The translations under genes and the position numbers were made by a program. From the NCBI GenBank assembly GCA_029256865.1, contig JARIEH010000153.1, forward strand, positions 1 through 8,590: a DNA stretch of 8,590 bases, given 5' to 3'. Below are positions 1-7,305 of the stretch, in pieces; position 1 is the first letter of the stretch; every line of letters starts with the position of its first letter. The notes beneath the pieces are model-generated. The model searched no databases, had not been told where the DNA came from, and saw only the letters and a program-made list of their open reading frames with translations. Source of the stretch: Psychrobacter sp. (GTDB lineage: Bacteria > Pseudomonadota > Gammaproteobacteria > Pseudomonadales > Moraxellaceae).

Positions 1-180
1 GGGGCTTTGCTGTATCTAGCGTCTTATACTGTCCTGCTCTATCTATCCCAATCCATGCATCTGATGTACACATGTCTTAAAATGTACATTGGGAATAATA
101 ATCATGGCTGTATCGCTATTACCCGCCTTCAAATCCTAAACAAAGTATCATCTCCATCGGTATATATCCAAGTATCTCGT

Positions 181-212
181 ATAGTCATGCCTGTGAAGTT
201 TGGCATGACTAT
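181..212. repeat. Perfect 11-bp inverted repeat (hairpin)
   Basis: ATAGTCATGCC at 181-191 is exactly complementary to GGCATGACTAT at 202-212, with a 10-nt loop. Neither strand has a T-run after the stem, so it is not a standard intrinsic terminator. It could be an operator, an RNA-processing hairpin or the remnant of a mobile element end; the sequence does not decide. Confidence 0.75.
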
Positions 213-553
213 GAAGACTTATTGAGCAAAGGTGAAACGGGCCTATGGCTATATTTATACCAATAATATCTAGCATCTAGTTTCCTGTGTCAGTTTGGTG
301 CAGAGTTAATGCTTTACTTAACAAACCATTATTTTAGATTTATCCTCTCTTCTGTAATTATATTTAGCCTCATAGAAGAACTATTGTTCATTATAATACC
401 TAAACTCATCCTAAGAAATCCTCTCATATTAACAATAAACACTTGAATTTACTGAATTTTTACATCAATTACTCAGTATTACATTACTAGAGATCCCTAA
501 ACAATTAACCATCAATTTTTACTCTGCGCTAAGGTATTATTTAGACGACAAAT

Positions 554-617
554 GTACACTCGCTCATTAATATTTCATTATATGTTGAGAGGCGGTGAGT
601 ATTTTTAAAGAGTGTAC
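554..617. promoter_or_regulatory. Inverted repeat in the operon leader
   Basis: GTACACTC at 554-561 and GAGTGTAC at 610-617 form a perfect 8-bp inverted repeat about 48 bp apart, ending roughly 40 bp before the first glycosyltransferase start codon. The left arm sits in AAATGTACA (550-558), a 9-mer that also occurs at 80-88. The arms could be paired operator sites or an RNA stem in the 5' leader. No regulator can be named from the sequence. Confidence 0.35.
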
Positions 618-656
618 GGGCTTTACATTCGTTTAAATAATCAATAGGGAAAAATT

Positions 657-2330
657 ATGGCGCCTAACAATGGAGTGGTATATAAAACGATAGGAGAGGC
701 TATGGGGGCTTTTTCCAAAAAGCCATACCTAAAAGCCAATCCCTTAAATGACAGGTTTTCGCCTGCCAGCAAAACTGCTGTTTTGAGCTTTCAGTTAATG
801 ACAAGAGCTGAACCGCCAGAGTTGGTTATTGCCACCATACACTCTCTGTTGGCGATTAAAAATACCGCGGATGAGATACTTATTATTGATAATAATAATA
901 CAGATACGTCACTATATCAGCCATTGGCAGCTTTCTGCGCCAGTTTAGCTCCTGAGCTCAATGTACGTTTTTATCATATTGACGCAGTAGCAGGTTTTAA
1001 GGCAGGTGCCTTGAATTTGGCATTGGGTCTCATGAACCCAGAATGTACGCATCTTGTGGTGGTCGATAGTGATTATCAAGCATTACCCCATGCCAGAGTA
1101 TCCATTGCCAATGCTATTCAACGCCACCCTAACCACACTCTCTTACAGTTCCCACAGTTTTACCGTAACGCTGGTCAAGTAGAGACGCATAGCGAGCTTA
1201 ATCATTATTTTAATCATCATCTGTATCGTTCTTTCAATCGCAAACGGGCGTTATCGACAGGCACTTATGCAGTGATTCGCCGTACGGATCTTTTAAATTT
1301 GGGCGGTTGGTCAGGCGCTTCTATTACCGAAGATGCGCAGATGGGTGTCTTGATGCATCAAAGAGGTTTTGTCAGTCAATTTATCCCCGAGGTCATCGCG
1401 ACGGGTTTATTGCCCACTACTTTGAACGATCTACTGTCCCAGCGTCAGCGCTGGATTTATGGCAATATGCAAGTATTAAACGACTATTTATCGTCATTGT
1501 TTTCTGCTCAGCGCCAAGAGCCTCTAAACAAGGAGCAACCATCGCGATCAACGACTATTTTTAGTGAACACACTACTCATACGGCAAAAACAGCGAGTAT
1601 CGCTGAACGCCTGGCCTATGCTCGTGCTCATCTCTCACAGCTTAGCGCTTGGATAAACTTTACTGGTTTGTTTATATTCTTGCAGATTGCGTCATTATTG
1701 ATAATCACCCATGCGCTGTTTAATACTCAGCTTTTTGGCACTACTCCTGACCCATCCTTACTCACTCCTTTATACGTGGTATATGCCAGTTATATGTTTT
1801 TTCTAATCAGACGTTTATGGGCCTACTTACACGACCAAGCACCGCTAAATAAACAGGTTAATAAAGACTATCAGACCAGTATGAAGAAAAGCTTGAGAGC
1901 ATGGTTAATGCACTTGAACTTTTGGGAGCTTGGAGCGTTATCGTGGTTACCTGTGTTATGGGGAAGTGAAAAACCCTTTATATGTACGCCAAAGCAAGCC
2001 CACATTCGCACTCAGAGTTCGTTATGGCGGGCAAACATAGTGGCTTTACCCAAACTTCTTTTGGTGCTCAATATCATCACAGCATTCATGGTAGCGCCAT
2101 TCTCTCCTTTTTATTCTCCGCTATTATTTGTCTGTGCTTTAACCGTCTGTACGCTAAAAATTGGTGCAGCAAAAATAGCCTTTGATAACTTCGCGACTAC
2201 AAAGCAAAACGTAACCAATATCCATATTATGTCTAAACCTACGTTTACGATAGCTCGCCAGCAAAGCAAAGCCATCACCAAACCTGCTATTGACACAGTA
2301 TTTAAAGACAAGAAAATTATTAACTCTTAA
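657..2330 (+). CDS. Polytopic family 2 glycosyltransferase (cellulose-synthase-like)
   Basis: This 557-residue protein is a processive-type, inner-membrane family 2 glycosyltransferase that should transfer a sugar from a nucleotide donor on the cytoplasmic face. The GT-A signature is complete: Asp78 in IIDNN, KAGALN (115-120), DSD (137-139) for the metal and nucleotide, TED (224-226) with the likely catalytic Asp226, and QRQRW (262-266), matching the Q-x-x-R-W motif of cellulose and hyaluronan synthases. Predicted membrane segments are all C-terminal, near 335-355, 367-388, 462-482 and 484-505. The usual N-terminal membrane helices are missing, and a hydrophilic stretch (about 281-325) separates QRQRW from the first helix. 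The ATG follows TAGGGA (645-650) with a 6-nt gap. It is first of four co-directional glycosyltransferase genes, with 81 bp before the next. Family assignment is firm; donor, acceptor and product are unknown. Confidence 0.9.
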   Translation: MAPNNGVVYKTIGEAMGAFSKKPYLKANPLNDRFSPASKTAVLSFQLMTRAEPPELVIATIHSLLAIKNTADEILIIDNNNTDTSLYQPLAAFCASLAPELNVRFYHIDAVAGFKAGALNLALGLMNPECTHLVVVDSDYQALPHARVSIANAIQRHPNHTLLQFPQFYRNAGQVETHSELNHYFNHHLYRSFNRKRALSTGTYAVIRRTDLLNLGGWSGASITEDAQMGVLMHQRGFVSQFIPEVIATGLLPTTLNDLLSQRQRWIYGNMQVLNDYLSSLFSAQRQEPLNKEQPSRSTTIFSEHTTHTAKTASIAERLAYARAHLSQLSAWINFTGLFIFLQIASLLIITHALFNTQLFGTTPDPSLLTPLYVVYASYMFFLIRRLWAYLHDQAPLNKQVNKDYQTSMKKSLRAWLMHLNFWELGALSWLPVLWGSEKPFICTPKQAHIRTQSSLWRANIVALPKLLLVLNIITAFMVAPFSPFYSPLLFVCALTVCTLKIGAAKIAFDNFATTKQNVTNIHIMSKPTFTIARQQSKAITKPAIDTVFKDKKIINS

Positions 2331-2411
2331 ATAGTTAACTTTATGAACTGAATTGAATAGTTACTTTTACTCAGAAACCCATACTATCGTTATTTTTACT
2401 TTGAGGTTTAT

Positions 2412-3776
2412 ATGTCTTTAACCAATCCTGTTCGTTTTATAGAGTCTATTAGTGCTGACCCCAACCGCTCTGTCGATATATCTGATAAACCATTACGCAT
2501 AGCGATTATTGCCCACTGTTTATATCCCATTGCACAGCCCTACGCGGGCGGTCTTGAGATGATTACGCAGCTTATATGCGATGAGCTTGTCGCTCAAGGT
2601 CATGAGGTATTGCTTTATGCGCATGAAGACAGTCAGACGCAAGCTCGCTTAGTACCAATGCTGACCCGAGAAGAATTTGATGCGACCGTCTATCCTAGTG
2701 AGCATGACACCTTAGGGATGAGTCGTGAGGAGATGTATCAATATTTGGTCTATCAAGGGGTACTTCGCGATATTATTGAGCGTGACGGACGTGATGAGAT
2801 TGACGTCGTACACAATCACAGCTTGCATCATATCCCAATGATGACAGGTCAGGCCTTTGGTGCACGGTTTTTTACCACCTTTCATACACCTATTTTCCCG
2901 CAATTGCGTTTGGCGCTACTAACGTTACGCCATGGTACACAAACCCAATTTACCGCTATTAGCAAACACCAACAGCGGTTGTTTTCTGAGTTTGTGCCTT
3001 CGCAGGTAGTTTATAACGGCATCGATGTAAAGTCTTTTGTCGCTAATACCGAGGCCACAGATCGCCTTATTAGGGAGAATGGTGAGGTTTATTTTTGGTA
3101 CGGACGCATCTGTCCCGAAAAAGGCACGCATTTGGCAATGCAGTATTGTATGGAGGCTGGGAAAAAACTCATTATTGCGGGTCCCAAAAGTAATGAAGCC
3201 TATTTTTATCAACAAGTGGCGCCGTTGTTGGCTCAAGACAGTGAAAATCGGGCGTCTAAATTATTTGATTATGTCGGTCACGTCACTAAGAATGAGGTGA
3301 ATCGCTACCTATGCCAAGCGACCGCCATGCTATTTACCAGCACGTGGGATGAGCCTTATGGCTTGACATTGGCTGAGAGCTTGGCATGTGGTACACCAAT
3401 TATTGGTTTTGATGTGGGCGCCAGTGCTGAGATTGTCACAGCAAGCAACGGTATTATCGTACCTAAAGAAGACAAAGAGGCCTTTATAAAAGGCTTTACC
3501 GAGATTAAAAAAATTTCACGTCACGCCTGCCGAGACCGCGCCTTACAGTTTTGTTCAGTAGCAGCGATGGTAGAAGGCTATCTAGCCCTGTATAAAATAG
3601 CCGTAGCAGAAAGCCATCTCCAAGCGTATCTTGACAAGCAAAAAAAGGGGCAGCGAGCACTGAAGGCCTTTGACATTGAGCATGAGCAGTTAAAACCGTT
3701 CATTAATTCAAAAAGCGCGGTAAAACCTACTTTAGATGATCAAACTGTTACTGTAAATCTTGGAGAGCAAGGGTGA
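2412..3776 (+). CDS. GT4-family (group 1) glycosyltransferase
   Basis: This 454-residue protein has the two-domain GT-B layout of retaining glycosyltransferases of group 1. The N-terminal acceptor domain contains the glycine loop PYAGGLEM (43-50) and VVHNHSLHH (132-140). The C-terminal donor domain starts after YNGIDV (201-206) and carries GRICPEKG (231-238) and the E-x7-E nucleotide-sugar motif EPYGLTLAE (Glu314 and Glu322), followed by SLACGTPIIGFDVGA. No signal peptide or membrane helix is seen, so it should be cytoplasmic or peripheral on the inner membrane. A hydrophilic tail of about 55 residues (400-454) extends past the fold. The start is supported by GAGG (2403-2406) 5 nt before ATG. 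Its stop overlaps the start of the next gene, so the two are very likely translationally coupled. The sugar is not predictable from sequence alone. Confidence 0.92.
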   Translation: MSLTNPVRFIESISADPNRSVDISDKPLRIAIIAHCLYPIAQPYAGGLEMITQLICDELVAQGHEVLLYAHEDSQTQARLVPMLTREEFDATVYPSEHDTLGMSREEMYQYLVYQGVLRDIIERDGRDEIDVVHNHSLHHIPMMTGQAFGARFFTTFHTPIFPQLRLALLTLRHGTQTQFTAISKHQQRLFSEFVPSQVVYNGIDVKSFVANTEATDRLIRENGEVYFWYGRICPEKGTHLAMQYCMEAGKKLIIAGPKSNEAYFYQQVAPLLAQDSENRASKLFDYVGHVTKNEVNRYLCQATAMLFTSTWDEPYGLTLAESLACGTPIIGFDVGASAEIVTASNGIIVPKEDKEAFIKGFTEIKKISRHACRDRALQFCSVAAMVEGYLALYKIAVAESHLQAYLDKQKKGQRALKAFDIEHEQLKPFINSKSAVKPTLDDQTVTVNLGEQG

Positions 3777-5008
3777 TGCGGCTGGGTTATTACGCCCATC
3801 ATCATGGTTCAGGGCATTGCCGCCAAGTCGATAAGCTTGCTGCCCTATTGCCCATTGAAGCAAGAAAACTGCTGACAGTATTTACCAGCTTAACTCCAGA
3901 TACTTATACCTTTACTTCTATAGATGAGGAGCAAGTAGTGCGGCTGCAAGCAGAAGATGAGCGTGCAGATGATGTACTCGCTGGGCGCGCAGGAGACCAT
4001 TGGCAACCAGCCAGCCTGCATTATTCGCCAGTGGGTAATAGTGATATTCAAAGGCGTAGCCACCAAATACTCGATACGATTTATCAGCGCCGCATTGATT
4101 TGATGATTATCGATGTCAGCGTGGAAGTGGCCATGCTATGCCGAAGCGCTAGTATTGCTTACCTTTATGTGAGACTTCCTGGTATTCGCGATGATGCCCC
4201 TCATGTTAATGCCTTTGCTGGCGCTCTTGCTTTACTCGCCCCTTTTCCTCGTCTATTAGAATCTACCAGAACACCTGAATGGGTAAGCAAAAAAACGCTC
4301 TACCTTGATTTTATTAGCACTGAACAACGAAACCCGCGAACTTACCATGATTTTATAAAAGAATTGATGCCGCTTACTGCTGACCACAAAGCTCTTTCTT
4401 TAATACTAGAAAATAAAGACAAAAACCAAAACACCCCTCCTATCATTACTGTTATCAAAGGTTACGGTGGTCATCAAGCCATTGATATTAAATTACCTGA
4501 ATTACGTCGCCTATTACCCAATGCCTTTATTATATCGCTTGGTCCTATCGATGATGATAAGCGACATTATGTCGATATCGCGACTCAGGTAGAAGATGTA
4601 ACCGCATTTATCCAGCATAGTGACTATCTACTCATGGCCTGCGGTCTGAATGCCGTTGCCCAAGCTTACCATTATGCGACGCCGCTAGTAGTTCTCCCTG
4701 ATGAGCGTCCACATCAAGAACAAGAAGTCATGGCACAAGCTTTGATAGCACAAGGACGCGCAGTAAGTTGGCAGTCATTCAAGAACAGGATAAACAAACA
4801 TGCCGATACTAAGCTGAATCGACCACCTTCAGATCAAGCATCGGTTGAACCAGACAAATCAGTGCGGCAATCCAATAATTCAGAGAGTAAAACGGACCAC
4901 TTGCCTGCTGCCGAAGCATTTATGCATAGTATGACTCAATATCCGACTACTAAAACTTGGTTTGAAAATTGGTTATTGGCTCGGATTGAGTTAAAACCTG
5001 AGCGCTGA
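3776..5008 (+). CDS. MurG/GT28-like glycosyltransferase (GT-B fold)
   Basis: The protein (410 residues from this ATG) resembles the GT28/MurG-type GT-B superfamily. The N-terminus has YYAHHHGSGH, the equivalent of the glycine-rich GxGH loop of MurG that contacts the lipid acceptor. The C-terminal part has the donor-binding region MACGLNAVAQAYHYATPLVV followed by LPDERPHQEQEVMAQAL, matching the family pattern of a G-x-N/T helix, a P-V-V-x-P strand and a Q-rich helix. No membrane segment is apparent, so peripheral action at the inner membrane is likely. About 40 residues near 340-378 (rich in K, N, S and D) look like a disordered insertion. The start is ambiguous: GTG at 3773 (GTGA overlap) or ATG at 3776 (TGATG overlap); GGAGAG at 3762-3767 suits either, and I prefer the ATG. 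Substrate is unknown; annotation as a generic glycosyltransferase is safe. Confidence 0.82.
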   Translation: MRLGYYAHHHGSGHCRQVDKLAALLPIEARKLLTVFTSLTPDTYTFTSIDEEQVVRLQAEDERADDVLAGRAGDHWQPASLHYSPVGNSDIQRRSHQILDTIYQRRIDLMIIDVSVEVAMLCRSASIAYLYVRLPGIRDDAPHVNAFAGALALLAPFPRLLESTRTPEWVSKKTLYLDFISTEQRNPRTYHDFIKELMPLTADHKALSLILENKDKNQNTPPIITVIKGYGGHQAIDIKLPELRRLLPNAFIISLGPIDDDKRHYVDIATQVEDVTAFIQHSDYLLMACGLNAVAQAYHYATPLVVLPDERPHQEQEVMAQALIAQGRAVSWQSFKNRINKHADTKLNRPPSDQASVEPDKSVRQSNNSESKTDHLPAAEAFMHSMTQYPTTKTWFENWLLARIELKPER

Positions 5009-5072
5009 TTGCGATGAGCTCAAATAATATCATCAATAAAATATAACGTAATAAAAGAGGCAGTGAGAAGCA

Positions 5073-6071
5073 ATGACCACAAAACCAATGACCAACTCTA
5101 ACACTGTGTCTGATCGTCTGCCGACGACGGTCATCACCACCTGCTATGGGCGCAACCGTCATCTTTATAACTTACTCAGTAGCCTGATGAATGGTAGCGT
5201 CAAGCCCGATGAAGTTATTATTGTGAATGATGACGCTGACCCTAAGCGTTTGGCTGAATTTGCTTTAAATATCGTAAAAATTCCCACGACAATTGATAAG
5301 GCAAACACTCATCACTCAAATCGTTCAATTAGGACTGAGTTTGATATTGGTCATAATCGCAACATTGGTGCAGCGAGGGCTACCCATGACACGTTGATAT
5401 TTTTGGACGTTGACTGCATCGTAGCGCCAACGTTTATTGAACAATTGAGTGCAAAGTTAGTACAGTATCCAAAAGCCCTACTCATGGGGCAGCCACGCTA
5501 TTTGACGCGACCCTTGTCGGACACCGAAAGCTTAGATTTACAAAGCGGCACGTTGACCACTGCTTATCTGAATCAGCTGTCTGTTTATAACCCTTATCGA
5601 TATAACTTCGACGAGAAAGAATCTATTTTTACTGAGACCGTACAAACGGCTATTAAGCAAACTGACGATTACGGGGCATTTTGGAGCTTATGTTTCGCCA
5701 TTAAGCGCCCACAGTTTGAGCAGATAGGGGGGTTTGATACCCAATACACAGGTTATGGCGCAGAAGATACCGACTTTGCTTTTACCTCTCGTCGATTAAA
5801 TATTGATTTTTATCTCACATCCGACCTTGTTTATCACCAACAGCACGCGGTCTATCGCCCACCTCTCAATCATCTAGAGAGTATCATCATCAATGCCAAT
5901 CGCTTTCATGAAAAGTGGCAATGTTGGCCAATGGAAGGTTGGCTTGAGCAATTTTCTAGTAGGGGATTTATTGATTGGTCGGATGAGCAATCCACTCCGA
6001 TTGTTCTGTTACGCAAGCCCAACAGCAATGAGATAGAGCTGGCTCATTGTCCTGATGCCGCTTATGTTTAG
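5073..6071 (+). CDS. Family 2 glycosyltransferase with GalNAc/galactosyltransferase-type C-terminal part
   Basis: This 332-residue soluble GT-A enzyme opens with the family 2 pattern VITTCYGRNRHLYNLLSSL (20-38), then VNDD (51-54), GHNRNIGAARA (93-103) and the DVD metal motif (112-114). The C-terminal half contains GGFDTQYTGYGAEDTDFA (219-236), where GYGxEDxD is typical of the Glyco_transf_7C region in chondroitin-polymerase and GalNAc-transferase-like enzymes; Glu231-Asp232 is the likely catalytic pair. His255 or His258 in VYHQQH may be the metal-binding histidine known in that group. There is no signal peptide or membrane helix. It follows the previous gene after 64 bp and is last in the operon. 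Candidate Shine-Dalgarno sequences are AAAGAGG (about 5054-5060) and GAGAAG (5065-5070), neither ideally spaced; an in-frame ATG at 5088 is an alternative start. A hexosamine or hexose transfer is inferred. Confidence 0.88.
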   Translation: MTTKPMTNSNTVSDRLPTTVITTCYGRNRHLYNLLSSLMNGSVKPDEVIIVNDDADPKRLAEFALNIVKIPTTIDKANTHHSNRSIRTEFDIGHNRNIGAARATHDTLIFLDVDCIVAPTFIEQLSAKLVQYPKALLMGQPRYLTRPLSDTESLDLQSGTLTTAYLNQLSVYNPYRYNFDEKESIFTETVQTAIKQTDDYGAFWSLCFAIKRPQFEQIGGFDTQYTGYGAEDTDFAFTSRRLNIDFYLTSDLVYHQQHAVYRPPLNHLESIIINANRFHEKWQCWPMEGWLEQFSSRGFIDWSDEQSTPIVLLRKPNSNEIELAHCPDAAYV

Positions 6072-6100
6072 AGAGCCGATGTTTAAATAGCAAGCATATA

Positions 6101-6134
6101 AATACTTAATACTTAATACTTAATACTTAATACT
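6101..6134. repeat. Heptanucleotide tandem repeat (AATACTT)
   Basis: AATACTT occurs four times in a row from 6101 to 6128, followed by a partial fifth copy (AATACT, 6129-6134). The repeat spans the convergent junction and includes the last two codons and stop of the - strand gene. Each unit read on that strand supplies TAA, so gain or loss of whole units should leave the protein unchanged. It is a possible slippage site between strains rather than an obvious phase switch. Confidence 0.85.
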
Positions 6135-6948
6135 GACGTATGATTTCTACTTCTGGCGGCGGCAAACTCATTTCCCGACGCTCAAATTCCCAATTATGCC
6201 CCTGCCAAAAATGGGCGGTTTTATCATTGTCATTGAAACCAACCATTAATAACTGTAATGGTAGCGCGGCTTTTTGCATAAATTGTAGATGCTCTCGAGC
6301 TGCTAATAGTAATCGATACAATAAAAACCCTGACGAAGGGGCTGAAGAATGAATATCTTTAAAGTAAGGATAGTCAGCAACGACTGGATGACGCTCTGAT
6401 AACACACTGTGACGCCTATCGTTCTGCAATAACGCTTGCACGACTGGAGGAATAATAAGTGTTCGATCAGCAGTAATAGGGTCGTCATCGGGGCTTGGGT
6501 CATCAGTGGGCAGTGGGAATTGATATGACTGGTTACTGAGCAATATGCCTAATGGCGCAGCCTTCGCCATTCGCTTCATCACGGATACATTATTACTTCT
6601 AGGGGGCAAACCAAAATGCAGTTTACTGTTGCCAATCTGTCGAAAAAATAATAATTTAGGCAGGGTGCTGGCTAACGGATCGTTGGCAAAAAACCTCGCA
6701 TGGATGAAATGATTGAATAACACTAATACATCATCAGGCCGTAATAAACTCTTAAGTTGAGCGATGCTTATAGAAGGATTGTTTGCTATAAAGACGATTC
6801 TGTTATTTTGCTTTAAGGCATTTTGAATATTGAGCGGCAAGCTCATAAAGGCAGCAGCTTCTTTGCTTATTTTATTCAGATCCTCCTCATCACTAGGGGA
6901 AGTTAACAAATTATTCGCCAATATTTTTTCAGAGTTTGGGGTTTGCAT
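6127..6948 (-). CDS. GT29/sialyltransferase-like protein (putative)
   Basis: This 273-residue protein shows no membrane segment. Residues 50-80 read RIVFIANNPSIS then LLRPDDVLVLFNH, which fits the N-P-S and D-x-V-x-x-F/N pattern of the sialylmotif region in GT29-like proteins. Further on are PSSGFLLYRLLLA (204-216), like the P-S/T-x-G-F helix of that group, and VGFND (236-240) followed by HNWEFERREM (251-260), like the family's G-F-D and H-x-W-x-x-E ending. From this I infer a cytoplasmic GT29-like fold, perhaps adding a terminal sugar; the match is by motif order only and is distant. The middle (about 115-190) is not recognised. The gene converges on the glycosyltransferase operon with a 55-bp gap. 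ATG 6948 is the first possible start after an in-frame TGA, but no good Shine-Dalgarno sequence precedes it (AGGA lies 14 nt away). It may instead be an uncharacterised family. Confidence 0.7.
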   Translation of the reverse strand: MQTPNSEKILANNLLTSPSDEEDLNKISKEAAAFMSLPLNIQNALKQNNRIVFIANNPSISIAQLKSLLRPDDVLVLFNHFIHARFFANDPLASTLPKLLFFRQIGNSKLHFGLPPRSNNVSVMKRMAKAAPLGILLSNQSYQFPLPTDDPSPDDDPITADRTLIIPPVVQALLQNDRRHSVLSERHPVVADYPYFKDIHSSAPSSGFLLYRLLLAAREHLQFMQKAALPLQLLMVGFNDNDKTAHFWQGHNWEFERREMSLPPPEVEIIRQY

Positions 6949-7305
6949 GCGAGAGGTATTGTTCCTGTTAAATTTGGATCAGACGCTGAGACAGAGAAAT
7001 CACTGTTATCTTTAAAGTATGATGATGGCACGTATGCTGAGAATTAAAATGGGACTTCTGAGCCCTATAAGAGCTGTTTTCCCGCTATAGCGTGACCAAA
7101 TAAATACAGTGATTCAATAACGACTGATTCTAACAACTGTTGTTTCATAAGTCTTTCGTTAAATGACAATGATGAATGATAACTGTAGCAGAATTAGCCC
7201 ATAAAAGAGGCCGCATTCTATCAATGCGGCCTATTTTATAGGTTTAGTGATAAGTGACAACCAAAGGTTATCGCTCTATCAAGAGCATATATTTAGTACT
7301 TATAT
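6949..7305. other. Intergenic region upstream of the GT29-like gene
   Basis: No complete gene is seen. It contains a strong terminator (7201-7239), a 13-bp dyad AACAACTGTTGTT (7132-7144), and a + strand frame at about 6958-7047 that reads like a protein C-terminus but has no start. No convincing promoter for the - strand gene at 6948 could be chosen. Confidence 0.5.
7201..7239 (-). terminator. Intrinsic terminator of the CsbD-like gene
   Basis: AGGCCGCATT (7208-7217) pairs perfectly with AATGCGGCCT (7223-7232) around a 5-nt loop. One mismatch further out, ATAAAA (7201-7206) pairs with TTTTAT (7234-7239). On the - strand the stem is followed by TCTTTTAT, and on the + strand by ATTTTAT, so it may work in both directions. 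It lies about 67 bp beyond the stop of the CsbD-like gene and separates it from the GT29-like gene. Confidence 0.9.

Larger units (their letters stand above)
1..656. other. Non-coding, AT-rich region upstream of the glycosyltransferase operon
   Basis: No convincing gene is visible. A 72-codon open frame at 7-225 (+) has no Shine-Dalgarno sequence and an unremarkable composition. The stretch holds a perfect 11-bp inverted repeat (181-191/202-212), two TGTACA palindromes at 65-70 and 83-88, a third at 553-558, and an 8-bp inverted repeat (554-561/610-617) just ahead of the first operon gene. A TATAAT hexamer at 392-397 has no matching -35 box. I could not settle on a promoter for the operon; one weak sigma70-like pair is ACGACA (545-550) and TAATAT (568-573) with a 17-bp spacer. 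Confidence 0.6.

Noticed and set aside
7..225. 72-codon + strand frame
   Set aside because: No Shine-Dalgarno sequence, odd composition rich in Leu, Tyr and Met, and it runs through the 11-bp hairpin; likely chance.
392..397. TATAAT as a promoter
   Set aside because: No acceptable -35 hexamer at 16-18 bp and no gene close downstream; expected by chance in AT-rich DNA.
6072..6126. Terminator between the convergent glycosyltransferase genes
   Set aside because: No GC-rich hairpin with a T-run could be found on either strand; only the heptamer repeat is present.
6101..6134. Phase-variation switch by the heptamer repeat
   Set aside because: The repeat encodes the stop in every unit and lies at the 3' end, so slippage should not switch the gene on or off.
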